Source: Xanthocytophaga agilis (lineage in GTDB: Bacteria; Bacteroidota; Bacteroidia; Cytophagales; 172606-1). Taken from it: 64,000 nucleotides of DNA. Both the position numbers and the translations under genes were made by a program. The notes below the pieces were generated by a model that was not told the origin of the DNA, did not search any database, and worked only from the letters and a program-made list of their open reading frames with translations. The DNA lies in the NCBI RefSeq assembly GCF_030068605.1, contig NZ_JASJOU010000014.1:124001-188000 (forward strand), written 5' to 3'. Below, in pieces: positions 18,293 to 27,194 of this stretch; within the stretch, counting starts at the first letter, position 1, and each line of letters starts with the position of its first letter.

Positions 18293-19546
18293 TTATGCAT
18301 CGAGTTCTCCTGCAATTACGTTCAGGCTACTCATAATCACAATGGCATCTGATAAGGTAGTACCTATACACATTTCTGGATACGCCTGATAGTAGATGAA
18401 AGAAGGTCTGCGGAAATGTAAACGGTATGGTGTGCGTCCGCCATCACTGACCAGATAAAAACCAAGTTCTCCATTTCCACCCTCTACAGAATGATATACC
18501 TCTCCAACAGGAGCCTCTATCTCACCCATGATAATCTTGAAATGATAGATAAGAGCTTCCATACTCCGGTATACTTCTTTCTTAGGAGGTAGATAATATT
18601 CCGGTGCATCAGCAAAATATCGGCCTTCTGGCAGCTTATCTATTGCTTGTTGGATAATACGCAGACTTTGCCAGATCTCTTCATTGCGTACCATAAATCG
18701 ATCATAGGTATCTCCAGTAGTACCTACAGGTATATCAAATTCAAAATCCTCATAGGATGAATATGGATTCATAACCCGTACATCATAATCAACGCCTGCT
18801 GCACGTAAGTTCGGACCTGTAAAACCATAATTTAAAGCTCTTTCAGGTGTTAACGGACCTACCCCTTCTGTACGATCTCTGAAGATTCTGTTCTTGTTAA
18901 ACATCTTTTCAAATTCCTTCATAACCGGAGGAAACTCTTCTACCCATTTCTTCAACTTTGCAAGAGCTGTGTCACTTAGATCACGTTCCATCCCTCCAAT
19001 ACGTCCCATATTAGTTGTCAGACGAGCTCCGCAAATTTCTTCATAGATTTCATAAATTTTTTCACGTTCCTGGAAAAAATAAAGAAATCCTGTATAGGCT
19101 CCCGAGTCCACTCCAAGAATAGAATTACAAATCAGGTGATCTGCAATCCGGGCTAGTTCCATAGCTATTACACGAATGTATTGTGCTCGTTTAGGCACCG
19201 TAATTCCCAGAAGTTTCTCTACTGTCATATGCCATCCCATATTATTAATAGGAGAGGAGCAGTAGTTCATTCGGTCTGTAAGAGTTGTCAGTTGATAAAA
19301 AGGGCGGTGTTCTGCAATTTTTTCAAAAGCTCTATGTATATATCCGATAGTAGGTACACCTGACACAATTTTTTCTCCATCCATCGTCAGTACATTCTGG
19401 AAGATTCCGTGTGTAGCTGGATGGGTTGGCCCCAGGTTTAGTGTTGTCAATTCATTGACATACTTTGGAGTTTCGGGGTTTTGCTGTAATAAAGGCTGAT
19501 TTTCAGGAGCCTGTATTTGATTCCCTGTAACTTGTATTTGAGACAT
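18293..19546 (-). CDS. nuoD: NADH-quinone oxidoreductase subunit D
   Basis: 417 residues, the 49-kDa-type subunit that forms the quinone site with NuoB. Conserved: [20 protein letters not shown] (quinone-site His), [12 protein letters not shown] and the C-terminal [11 protein letters not shown]. About 30 N-terminal residues rich in Gln and Pro precede the core; that extension is not conserved in the family. Confidence 0.97.
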   Translation of the reverse strand: MSQIQVTGNQIQAPENQPLLQQNPETPKYVNELTTLNLGPTHPATHGIFQNVLTMDGEKIVSGVPTIGYIHRAFEKIAEHRPFYQLTTLTDRMNYCSSPINNMGWHMTVEKLLGITVPKRAQYIRVIAMELARIADHLICNSILGVDSGAYTGFLYFFQEREKIYEIYEEICGARLTTNMGRIGGMERDLSDTALAKLKKWVEEFPPVMKEFEKMFNKNRIFRDRTEGVGPLTPERALNYGFTGPNLRAAGVDYDVRVMNPYSSYEDFEFDIPVGTTGDTYDRFMVRNEEIWQSLRIIQQAIDKLPEGRYFADAPEYYLPPKKEVYRSMEALIYHFKIIMGEIEAPVGEVYHSVEGGNGELGFYLVSDGGRTPYRLHFRRPSFIYYQAYPEMCIGTTLSDAIVIMSSLNVIAGELDA

Positions 19547-19611
19547 CTTTTCTGCAATTAAGTTTTTAATGATTGATTGTACTTGTTTGGTAATGTATCA
19601 ATCATGGAATA

Positions 19612-20109
19612 CTATCTTCCAAAATGAAAATCCTGTTTGTCACGACGGGTTTGATCTTCCAGCGGATATTCTTTTCGCATAGGAAAGTAATCCATTTCGT
19701 CTACATTCAGGATTCGTTTCAGATTAGGATGGCCTTTGAAAATAATTCCGAAGAAATCATATGTTTCGCGTTCCATCCAGTTGGCTGTAGCATACAAACC
19801 TGTTGCTGTTGGAATTTCAGGATCTGTGAGAGGAAAGAATACTTTAATGCGGATGCGGATATTGTTGATCAGGCTGTGTACGTGATAAATAACGCCCAAC
19901 TCATTCCCGATATTGTCCGGATAATGAATACCACAAAGATCAGTCAGAAACTGAATTTGCAATGTCTTATGATTATATAAATACTGGAGCAGGTCTATGA
20001 TATTTTCACGTTTGGTTGTCAGCGTAAGCAAACCATACGGCTCGTGAATATCAAAGATATTATCGCCATAGCGTCCAGTTAAATCTTCTATGATTTCCTG
20101 ATGGGTCAT
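19612..20109 (-). CDS. nuoC: NADH-quinone oxidoreductase subunit C
   Basis: 165 residues of the 30-kDa subunit. The signature ERETYDFFGIIFKGHPNLKR is present, followed by the C-terminal YFPMRKEYPLEDQ. It is separate from nuoD (not a NuoCD fusion), with a 65-bp gap. Confidence 0.96.
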   Translation of the reverse strand: MTHQEIIEDLTGRYGDNIFDIHEPYGLLTLTTKRENIIDLLQYLYNHKTLQIQFLTDLCGIHYPDNIGNELGVIYHVHSLINNIRIRIKVFFPLTDPEIPTATGLYATANWMERETYDFFGIIFKGHPNLKRILNVDEMDYFPMRKEYPLEDQTRRDKQDFHFGR

Positions 20110-20219
20110 TTCAATTTTCGATTTTGGTTTTCTTCCTGTTCTGCAGGAAACCCTGCCTGAAAACAGTATTATTTAAAAAGCCAAAACCCTGGCCTGAGTT
20201 TTTAGGCTCAAGTCAGGAT

Positions 20220-20762
20220 TTATTTGATGTTGTAAGAAGACAATAAGAGTTGGTATTCTTCACTGTTGCGGCGGCGTAAGGATTCATTCCTTGCCAGCTC
20301 CTGAATTTGCATCAAGCCTTCCAGTATTTGTTCTGGCCGAGGAGGACAACCTGGTACGTATACATCTACTGGAACTACACGATCAATACCTTGCAGTACA
20401 CTATAGGTATCGAAAATCCCTCCGCTGGATGCACAGGCGCCTACTGCTATTACCCAACGCGGCTCTGCCATCTGTTCATATACCTGTTTTACTATAGGAC
20501 CCATTTTTTTTGCGATAGTTCCCATTACCATCAAAAGGTCGGCTTGACGGGGTGAGAAGCTGGGACGTTCAGAACCAAAACGGGAAATATCGTAATGCGA
20601 GCCCATTGTCGCCATAAATTCAATACCACAGCACGAAGTAGCAAAAGGCAACGGCCAAAGTGAATTTGCTCGTGCCATTCCAATTACTTTGTCAAACGAG
20701 GTTGCAAAGAAGCCTGCACCACTATGCCCCTCTGGAGCTTCAACCATTTTTATATCGCTCAT
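20220..20762 (-). CDS. nuoB: NADH-quinone oxidoreductase subunit B
   Basis: 180 residues, ligating the terminal [4Fe-4S] cluster N2. The tandem CC of [11 protein letters not shown], the Cys of [10 protein letters not shown] and the CPPRPE Cys are all present. Normal PSST length. 110 bp downstream of nuoC toward the promoter side; nuoA is 132 bp further upstream. Confidence 0.97.
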   Translation of the reverse strand: MSDIKMVEAPEGHSGAGFFATSFDKVIGMARANSLWPLPFATSCCGIEFMATMGSHYDISRFGSERPSFSPRQADLLMVMGTIAKKMGPIVKQVYEQMAEPRWVIAVGACASSGGIFDTYSVLQGIDRVVPVDVYVPGCPPRPEQILEGLMQIQELARNESLRRRNSEEYQLLLSSYNIK

Positions 20763-20894
20763 ATCCGATTAATGCAGTTTACACTTATTTTATAGAGTAA
20801 GAAACATACTTTTAAGGACTATCTCAATACTTGTCTGAAAAGTAGTACTTTATTCAATTATAACTATATAGAATAGCAAATTAGAAACCTTATT

Positions 20895-21275
20895 TTATTG
20901 TTCCCACTTTAAGACTCCTTTTTTTATTACATAGTAGAAGCCTATCAAAAGCAAGCCCATAAACAAAAGCATCTCCCAATAACCTGCCCAACCTAATTTT
21001 TCTTTCCCGAAATTTACTGCCCATGGATACATAAAGATGATCTCAACATCAAATAAGACAAATAAAATTGCTGTAAGAAAATACTTTATAGAAATAGGTG
21101 CACGGGCATCTCCCTGTGATTCAATACCACATTCCCATGTGTCATCTTTAACCTTACTACGACGTTTTGGACCTAACCGATGGGTTAAAATCATAGTCAT
21201 TACTACAAAACCAATAGCTGCTCCCAATTGGATTAGTATTGGCAAATAATCAGAAGGCAAATAGGTATGATTCAT
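20895..21275 (-). CDS. nuoA: NADH-quinone oxidoreductase subunit A
   Basis: 126 residues with three membrane helices. The conserved loop KDDTWECGIESQGDARAPIS includes the Cys accessible only in the de-active state of the mammalian enzyme, and is followed by YFLTAILFVLFDVEIIFMYP. First gene of the 14-gene operon, divergent from the secDF leader across 372 bp. Confidence 0.97.
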   Translation of the reverse strand: MNHTYLPSDYLPILIQLGAAIGFVVMTMILTHRLGPKRRSKVKDDTWECGIESQGDARAPISIKYFLTAILFVLFDVEIIFMYPWAVNFGKEKLGWAGYWEMLLFMGLLLIGFYYVIKKGVLKWEQ

Positions 21276-21385
21276 AATATGAATTTTTTCTGAAAATTTA
21301 GATGAAAAGATGCTTAGAGACAGTACAATTCCAATATGATAGGAAAGTCTGGAAGAATAATCGGAATTGTAAAGTTATTTCAGCT

Positions 21386-21393
21386 GCAAATAT
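21386..21393 (-). promoter_or_regulatory. Possible -7 box for the nuo operon
   Basis: On the minus strand this reads TATATTTG, a perfect match to the Bacteroidota -7 consensus TAnnTTTG; TACTTTTG at 21398-21405 is a second match. No convincing -33 TTTG is found at the right distance, so only the -7 element is supported. A start near 21379 would give a leader of about 100 nt before nuoA. Confidence 0.35.
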
Positions 21394-21531
21394 AATAGCA
21401 AAAGTAAATCTTTAAGGATATTATGTCTTTAAAATACAATAAAATCTTACTCTTGCATGGTTAGAACTCTATGAATAGTCCAATCGGGGAAAAATATAAG
21501 CATAAAAACGCCCATATAGAAGAAATAGATG

Positions 21532-21562
21532 TTGTTAAATCCCAAAATAATATTTAGTTTTG
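21532..21562 (+). promoter_or_regulatory. Bacteroidota-type promoter for the leader ORF and secDF
   Basis: TTG at 21532-21534, a 20-nt spacer, and TAGTTTTG at 21555-21562, matching the -33 TTG / -7 TAnnTTTG architecture used by the Bacteroidota housekeeping sigma factor. Predicted transcription start is about 21568-21570, some 80 nt before the leader ORF. No second TAnnTTTG was found between the leader and secDF. Confidence 0.55.
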
Positions 21563-21647
21563 CAACCCTATTATAAAATACTGACTTACCTTCTGATAAC
21601 TTTTTTTTAAATATAAAAGTTCGAACAAGAAGATAATCAACAAAAAG

Positions 21648-21998
21648 ATGGCTTTTACCTGTAAAATTGGGCGTACAGCTTTTATATTGTGTTTGATGCT
21701 GTTATTTATAGCATCAGGCTCTGTATCCCTTTGGGCAGGAACAGAATCTGTCAAAGTAAACAAAGTCACAACACCTAAGAAGTCATCAGAGGATTCAGGT
21801 CCTGTTGTCAAAAAAACTGATGAAGCTGTTGTTCCTGTTTTTACTGTAAAATTATACCAACAGGCTTTCATTATTTTTGAGACATTTTCCTATATAATCT
21901 CAAATGAGAGACCCCGTCATCCCAATACATATCCGATCTTTCGATCAACCTTCTTTGCCAATATCTTCTCCAATACCATTGCTATCAATGCTCCCTGA
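21648..21998 (+). CDS. Membrane-targeted leader ORF upstream of secDF, possible arrest peptide
   Basis: 116 residues; no family recognised. Residues about 10-31 form a signal peptide or membrane anchor (core FILCLMLLFIASGSVSLWAG). Residues 32-62 are a Lys/Ser/Val-rich linker. The last 50 residues are compact and aromatic (VKLYQQAFIIFETFSYIIS, RPRHPNTYPIFRSTFFANIF) and the frame ends in AINAP directly before TGA. It is not a typical folded periplasmic domain. The gene lies 160 bp before secDF on the same strand, after the only visible promoter. The layout (exported nascent chain, distinctive C-terminus, RNA inverted repeats, then an export gene) is that of SecM/VemP/MifM-type regulators, but no known arrest motif is identical. 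It could also be an ordinary small secreted protein. Confidence 0.6.
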   Translation: MAFTCKIGRTAFILCLMLLFIASGSVSLWAGTESVKVNKVTTPKKSSEDSGPVVKKTDEAVVPVFTVKLYQQAFIIFETFSYIISNERPRHPNTYPIFRSTFFANIFSNTIAINAP

Positions 21999-22018
21999 GT
22001 TTTAAGGGGATCTGTGTT

Positions 22019-22103
22019 TTCAAACCATACATTTTTGTTCAACTTGATTCCAGCTGTGGATTGCTGGAATGCTATGGTTTCAAAGACCGATTGTGTCTTT
22101 GAA
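22019..22103 (+). promoter_or_regulatory. Nested inverted repeats in the leader-secDF gap
   Basis: Three perfect stems: AAACCATA (22022-22029) with TATGGTTT (22073-22080) enclosing TTCCAGC (22048-22054) with GCTGGAA (22063-22069), then TTCAAAGAC (22079-22087) with GTCTTTGAA (22095-22103). The second and third structures share 22079-22080. TTCAAA also occurs at 22019-22024 and could compete for TTTGAA at 22098-22103. No T-run follows, so it is not a standard terminator. Confidence 0.6.
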
Positions 22104-22158
22104 TTATTCCTATATCCAAATTTTTCTTTAAAACTTATTAATAATTCATACTTTCTTT

Positions 22159-25107
22159 ATGCAAAATAGAGGTCTCATTATTTTCTTAACCATAGCTTTT
22201 TCGGCTGTGAGTTTGTATTACCTGTCCTTTACCTTTGTCTCGCGTCAGATAGAGCAGAAAGCAGTAGATTTTGCTACTGTAGATGGAAAAGTAAATGTTT
22301 CCCGTAAGCAGGCTTATCTGGATTCCATCTGGAATGAGAAGGTTTTTCTCTGGTCTACCTACAAAGAAGTAAAAGAACAGGAAGTGAAATTAGGTCTGGA
22401 TTTAAAAGGTGGCATGCACGTAACTATGGAAGTGTCTGCTGCTGAAGTAGTCCGTATTCTGGCTGGTAACTCACCTGATCCAAATTTTCAAAAAGCACTG
22501 CAATTGGCTCAGAAAGAGCAGATGACTAAGCAGGGTAATTTTGTGGATTTCTTCTATGATAATTTCAAGAAGTTATCTCCTAATACACAACTAGCATCAT
22601 TCTTTGCAAACAGTTCTAACCAGAGCTCTATCAAATTTAATTCTTCAGATAGAGATGTGGTTAACTATATAAAGGGTGAACTGGAAAAGACTATTGATTT
22701 GTCTTTTGAAGTACTACGTCGTCGGATTGATGCGTATGGTGCTGTCCAGCCTAACATTCAGCGTTTACAAGGTACAAACCGCATTCAGATTGAGCTTCCG
22801 GGAGTTGATGATCCTAAGCGTGTCCGTAAATTATTGCAAGGAGTAGCAAAGCTGGAGTTTTATCAGGTATGGGAAATGCAGGATTTCTATCCATACTTTA
22901 TTCAGTTAAATGATTATTTGGTGAAACAGGAAAATGCTAAGAAAGATCTTCAAAAATCAGATAGCGTATTGGCAAAACTGGATGCAAAAACAAATCCCGG
23001 TAAAACAGATACTACTGGTAATTCGCTGGCAGATCAGTTGGCCAAAGGAAAAGGTGGCGATTCTGCACAGGCTGCTTCCAAAGTAAATGAAAGCTCTACA
23101 TTAACCAAATTATTTACTATCACACAAGGTGGTTTACTTGTTAATGTAAAAGATACTGTAAAAGTAAATGCATTATTATCTCGTCCGGATGTACGTACTC
23201 TGTTTCCTCAGAACCTGACATTTATGTACGATAGTAAACCTGCTGAAGCAGATGCAAAGGGGACACAGCTGATCGCTTTGAATGCCATTAAAAAAGGACG
23301 TAATCAGTCAGCTTTGTTAAGTGGTGAAGTGATTTCTTCTGCGCGTTCTAATATTGATCCTGTAACAGGAAAGCCTGAAGTTTCTATGCAAATGAATGCT
23401 GCGGGTGGAAGAAACTGGGCTCGTATTACTGCACAAAATATTGGTAAAAGAATTGCGATTGTACTTGATAATGTAGTTTATTCTGCTCCACAAGTACAAG
23501 GTGAAATTCCGGGTGGAAGTTCTTCCATCTCAGGTAACTTTACCATAGAAGAAGCAAAAGACTTGGCAAATATACTGGTAGCTGGTAAAATGCCGGTACC
23601 TACACGTATTGTGGAAGAAGAAGTAGTTGGACCAACTCTGGGACAGGAAGCTATTAACAAAGGGATGCTTTCTATTTTTGGTGGTCTCTTGGTTATTATT
23701 CTGTTTATGGTTGGCTATTACAGCTCTTCTGGTTGGGTAGCTAATATTGCCGTTTTCCTGAATATCTTGATGATCTTAGGTGTATTGGTACAGTTTGATG
23801 CGGTATTGACTTTACCAGGTATTGCAGGTATTGTATTAACAATTGGTATGGCGGTAGATGCAAACGTATTGATTAACGAACGTGTGAAGGATGAATTACG
23901 TGCCGGACAGCCATTGTTAGCTGCTACAACTGAAGGTTATCGTGCTGCTTCTGTTTCCATTCTGGATGCAAACATTACTACCTTATTAGCGGGTTTTGTA
24001 TTGTTGTGGTTTGGGGTTGGTCCTGTTAAAGGTTTCGCCTTTACACTGGTTGCAGGTATCTTTACTTCCTTGTTTACATCTGTTCTTGTTACACGTCTGC
24101 TAATTGATAGTCGTTTACGTAAAGGAAAATCATTTAACTTCTTTACTTCTTTCTCTAAGAATTTGTTCAAGAATGTTAACTATGATTTCGTTTCCAAACG
24201 TAAAATTGCTTACATAGTTTCTGCTGTTATTATTGGAGCAGGTATTGTTTCCATGTTTGTACGTGGATTTGATTATGGTGTTGATTTTAAAGGTGGCTGG
24301 ACATATGTAGTACAGTTTGATAAAGCTGTAACTAGTGGCGAAGTTGATAATTTATTGGAATCTGTATTACCAAATGCACAAACAGAAGTGAAAGCATATG
24401 GTGGAACTAACTCTTTACAGATAACAACTACTTATCTGATTGAAGATCCTTCAGAAAATATTGCAGATAAAGTAGAAGCAACTGTGAAGCAAGGATTAGA
24501 CAAACTGAATAGTAAGTATACTATTTTAAGTACGGCTAAGGTTGGGCCTACCGTGGCTACAGATATTAAGCAATCTTCTATCTATTCCATTATCATTGCA
24601 ATGGGAGCAATCTTTGCTTATATCTGGATTCGATTCCGTAAATGGCAATATGCAATGGGTGCCACAATTGCGTTGATTCACGATACATTGATCATTCTAA
24701 CTGTATATACTTTGTTTAAAGGAATTCTTCCTTTTTCACTGGATATTGACCAGAACTTTATTGCTGCTGTATTAACGATTGTCGGTTTCTCTGTAAACGA
24801 TACTGTTGTTGTATTTGACCGGGTTCGCGAAACGTTTGAACACAATAAAGGCGAATCTCCTGCCAAAGTAGTAAATCAGGCTTTGAATGAGACTTTCTCG
24901 CGTACAGTAATTACTTCAGTAACTGTAGTTGTAGTGGTAATTATTCTGTTACTATTTGGTGGTGAAACAATTCGTGGATTGTCATTCGCTCTATTAATTG
25001 GTGTAATCACAGGTTTCTATTCTACTATTTATATCGCCTTGCCATTTGTGGTAGATGCATATCGTGATAATAAGGATACTAAGGAAAAAGAATTGCTTGT
25101 GAAATAA
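22159..25107 (+). CDS. secDF: Protein translocase SecDF fusion
   Basis: 982 residues joining SecD and SecF, the pmf-driven accessory subunits that help release and pull proteins across the inner membrane after SecYEG/SecA. The SecD signature LGLDLKGGMH is at residues 78-87 and the SecF signature DYGVDFKGGW is near 704. Each half has an N-terminal helix, a periplasmic domain and a five-helix RND-like bundle (about 500-655 and 810-965) with the AVDANVLINERVKDE and FSVNDTVVVFDRVRE motifs. SecD/SecF fusions are usual in Bacteroidota. Transcription probably starts upstream of the 116-codon leader. It ends at a bidirectional hairpin. Confidence 0.97.
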   Translation: MQNRGLIIFLTIAFSAVSLYYLSFTFVSRQIEQKAVDFATVDGKVNVSRKQAYLDSIWNEKVFLWSTYKEVKEQEVKLGLDLKGGMHVTMEVSAAEVVRILAGNSPDPNFQKALQLAQKEQMTKQGNFVDFFYDNFKKLSPNTQLASFFANSSNQSSIKFNSSDRDVVNYIKGELEKTIDLSFEVLRRRIDAYGAVQPNIQRLQGTNRIQIELPGVDDPKRVRKLLQGVAKLEFYQVWEMQDFYPYFIQLNDYLVKQENAKKDLQKSDSVLAKLDAKTNPGKTDTTGNSLADQLAKGKGGDSAQAASKVNESSTLTKLFTITQGGLLVNVKDTVKVNALLSRPDVRTLFPQNLTFMYDSKPAEADAKGTQLIALNAIKKGRNQSALLSGEVISSARSNIDPVTGKPEVSMQMNAAGGRNWARITAQNIGKRIAIVLDNVVYSAPQVQGEIPGGSSSISGNFTIEEAKDLANILVAGKMPVPTRIVEEEVVGPTLGQEAINKGMLSIFGGLLVIILFMVGYYSSSGWVANIAVFLNILMILGVLVQFDAVLTLPGIAGIVLTIGMAVDANVLINERVKDELRAGQPLLAATTEGYRAASVSILDANITTLLAGFVLLWFGVGPVKGFAFTLVAGIFTSLFTSVLVTRLLIDSRLRKGKSFNFFTSFSKNLFKNVNYDFVSKRKIAYIVSAVIIGAGIVSMFVRGFDYGVDFKGGWTYVVQFDKAVTSGEVDNLLESVLPNAQTEVKAYGGTNSLQITTTYLIEDPSENIADKVEATVKQGLDKLNSKYTILSTAKVGPTVATDIKQSSIYSIIIAMGAIFAYIWIRFRKWQYAMGATIALIHDTLIILTVYTLFKGILPFSLDIDQNFIAAVLTIVGFSVNDTVVVFDRVRETFEHNKGESPAKVVNQALNETFSRTVITSVTVVVVVIILLLFGGETIRGLSFALLIGVITGFYSTIYIALPFVVDAYRDNKDTKEKELLVK

Positions 25108-25128
25108 TGCTCTGTACTTGGTGAAAAT

Positions 25129-25165
25129 AATAAATGCCCTATTAGATAGGGCATTTATTATTTTA
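25129..25165. terminator. Bidirectional terminator, secDF versus membrane protein gene
   Basis: AATAAATGCCCT (25129-25140) pairs with AGGGCATTTATT (25148-25159), 12 bp, followed by ATTTT. It lies between the convergent secDF and the minus-strand gene ending at 25185. Confidence 0.85.
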
Positions 25166-25184
25166 GAGCATACTGGAAAACTTA

Positions 25185-25775
25185 TTACTGGGCCAGACCA
25201 AGTATGAGAAGTACCAGACCTACAATGAGCAGTATTAATCCTAGCAGACCTGTGCCTGGTACAACGAGGAAAATAATCCCCAATGCCAGTAGAATAATAC
25301 CAATCAAGACTGTATTACTAACAGCTTGTGCTGCGGATGCACTTTTAATTTCTCTGATTTCTTTCGTTTCTTCTACACCTAGTTTATCAAGCTTTTTAGT
25401 AAGCTTCTTAACTGCCATTTGCGCTGCCATCTTTTGAAGTTTGCTTGGTGCCTTTACTTCTGTTGATGTTGGCTGTTTTGAAAGCTTGGCAAGCATTTCA
25501 TTAGCTTTTGCTATTCTTCTGGCTTGTTTAGGTGTTGCATTTTCTGGAGCAACCAATCGAATCGTTTTTTGAGTCGTATTTTGTGTAGAATGATCTACTA
25601 CTTTTTCAGTAGTCTTAGATTTGGAGACTTCAGGCAGCATTTCAACATCTCCAATTTGTGCTGCTTGTGCTGGTTGCTGAGTTTTTAACTCATCCTGTGC
25701 AAAGGCAGAAAATGGAACAAGTAATAGCGCTGAAGCAAAAATTGCATTAGTAAGTAGATACTGTAGCTTTTTCAT
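25185..25775 (-). CDS. Hypothetical secreted/membrane protein with C-terminal hydrophobic hairpin
   Basis: 196 residues; no known family recognised. An N-terminal signal peptide (cleavage after AFAQ, about residue 27) is followed by a polar stretch rich in Gln, Thr and Lys (28-100), a basic helical part (about 110-145), and two Gly/Leu/Ile-rich membrane segments at about 152-172 and 174-195 (LIGIILLALGIIFLVVPGTG, LLGLILLIVGLVLLILGLA). The Gly-zipper-like tail resembles the glycine-rich hydrophobic tails of other Bacteroidota small membrane proteins. It stands alone between the secDF terminator and hemW. Confidence 0.75.
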   Translation of the reverse strand: MKKLQYLLTNAIFASALLLVPFSAFAQDELKTQQPAQAAQIGDVEMLPEVSKSKTTEKVVDHSTQNTTQKTIRLVAPENATPKQARRIAKANEMLAKLSKQPTSTEVKAPSKLQKMAAQMAVKKLTKKLDKLGVEETKEIREIKSASAAQAVSNTVLIGIILLALGIIFLVVPGTGLLGLILLIVGLVLLILGLAQ

Positions 25776-25922
25776 AAAGAGAAATTTTTAGGAAAGTGGT
25801 AAAAAATCTTAACCTAGAAATTCTACTAAATAATAATGCCAGTGTCTGTAATAAGATAATAGAAATTATAAAGACATGTTTTAGGAGATAGAGAATAGAA
25901 TGATTGTATGATAGGAAGCGGT

Positions 25923-27053
25923 TTACTCAATAAGAAATAGTTCAGCTGTGATTTCATCTGCCAGCAATTTACCTGCTTTGGTCAATTTAAGAATTGAGCC
26001 TTCACGTTGTAATAAGCCTTTCTTCAAATACTCCTCAAGTAGCAGCCCACTATGTTTATATAAGTCATACTGCCATTTTTGTTGCAGTAGTTCAACATTA
26101 CATCCCCATCTTGTACGTAAAGTGGTCAACAAATAATCATTAATCTGTTCTGAAATACTTAGTGTTTCAATGGTATATGGGATAGTTTGATGATTTATAG
26201 CCTGGATATAGGCTGCATTATTAGCAACATTAAATTGTCTACTTGCTCCATTGTAAGAGTGTGCTGAGGGACCAATGCCTAAATAGTATTTTTGCAGCCA
26301 ATAACTGCTATTGTGACGTGCATACATACCTTCTTTAGCAAAGTTTGATATTTCATATTGTTCAAAGCCTGCAGTTTCCAGGTATTGTATCATCATCTCA
26401 AACTGAAGTGCACTGAATTCTTCGTCAACCGGATTGATCTTTTTTTGTTGAACCCATTTTCCGAAAACTGTTTGTGGTTCAATCGTAAGGCAATACGCTG
26501 AGATATGAGTGATATTCAGTGCAATAGCTTTTGACAAATCATTGAGCCATACAGAATGGTCTGGATGAGGGATGCCATAGATTAAATCAATTGTTAAATT
26601 TTGAAATCCTTTATCCTGAGCCTGTTTCACACAGTGTTCCCCTTCAGATGCTGTATGTGCCCGATGCATATAGTGCAAATGATGTTCATAAAAGGACTGA
26701 ATACCGATGCTAAGCCTATTTATGGGTAATTGGCTAAGATTGGTTAAAGTTTTTGTATCAAGATCATCCGGATTCGCCTCCAGCGTAATCTCTGCATCCG
26801 AACTTACAGAGTAATAAGAATAGATTGTATCAAAGATCTCGGTAAGTTGTGGATAGGTTAAAAGAGAGGGAGTACCTCCTCCAAAATATATAGTTTCCAG
26901 ATGAGGTTTATCCAAGTAGGAAGTTTGCAACTTCAGTTCCTGTATAATAGCTTTTACCATTGCATCTTTCTGGGTTTGATTAGTTGAAAAATGAAAGTCG
27001 CAATAATAACAAGCTTGCTTACAAAATGGGATATGAATATAGAGACCTGACAA
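25923..27053 (-). CDS. hemW: HemW-like radical SAM protein
   Basis: 376 residues from TTG at 27053, giving SGLYIHIPFCKQACYYCDF, the CxxxCxxC radical-SAM cluster motif near the start as in HemW (heme chaperone; formerly annotated as oxygen-independent coproporphyrinogen oxidase). GGGTPSLL, NPDD and RLSIGIQSF follow in family order, with the HemW C-terminal domain after about residue 280. The frame stays open back to 27155, but that stretch contains the terminator of the upstream gene (27126-27167), so the longer start was rejected. Length fits HemW (about 375-380). Confidence 0.92.
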   Translation of the reverse strand: MSGLYIHIPFCKQACYYCDFHFSTNQTQKDAMVKAIIQELKLQTSYLDKPHLETIYFGGGTPSLLTYPQLTEIFDTIYSYYSVSSDAEITLEANPDDLDTKTLTNLSQLPINRLSIGIQSFYEHHLHYMHRAHTASEGEHCVKQAQDKGFQNLTIDLIYGIPHPDHSVWLNDLSKAIALNITHISAYCLTIEPQTVFGKWVQQKKINPVDEEFSALQFEMMIQYLETAGFEQYEISNFAKEGMYARHNSSYWLQKYYLGIGPSAHSYNGASRQFNVANNAAYIQAINHQTIPYTIETLSISEQINDYLLTTLRTRWGCNVELLQQKWQYDLYKHSGLLLEEYLKKGLLQREGSILKLTKAGKLLADEITAELFLIE

Positions 27054-27125
27054 TGTGGTAATCAATAATAGAATGTTAGAAGACCTGACAATATAAGCAG
27101 AGATAAACGAAAAAAATTCCGTTTT

Positions 27126-27167
27126 AACAATAAAACCTTGCCAATTAGATGGCAAGGTTTTATTGTT
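27126..27167 (-). terminator. Terminator of the WG-repeat gene
   Basis: A perfect 18-bp stem (27126-27143 with 27150-27167) and an ATTAGA loop, 28 bp after the stop of the minus-strand gene at 27195; T-rich on the minus strand. Confidence 0.88.
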
Positions 27168-27194
27168 AATTCATTTTATGTATTGAAAAGTTGA

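Larger units (their letters stand above)
21276..21647. other. Divergent promoter region nuoA / secDF leader
   Basis: 372 bp without a gene. It contains the candidate nuo -7 box (minus strand) and the better-supported secDF leader promoter (plus strand). Confidence 0.6.

Noticed and set aside
21554..21871. 105-codon minus-strand ORF over the secDF leader
   Set aside because: It is antisense to the leader ORF, covers the predicted promoter box, and shows no family features; the plus-strand ORF has the signal peptide and fits the operon.
27054..27155. N-terminal extension of HemW
   Set aside because: Contains the perfect 18-bp terminator of the upstream gene and no homology; TTG at 27053 gives the canonical start just before YIHIPF.
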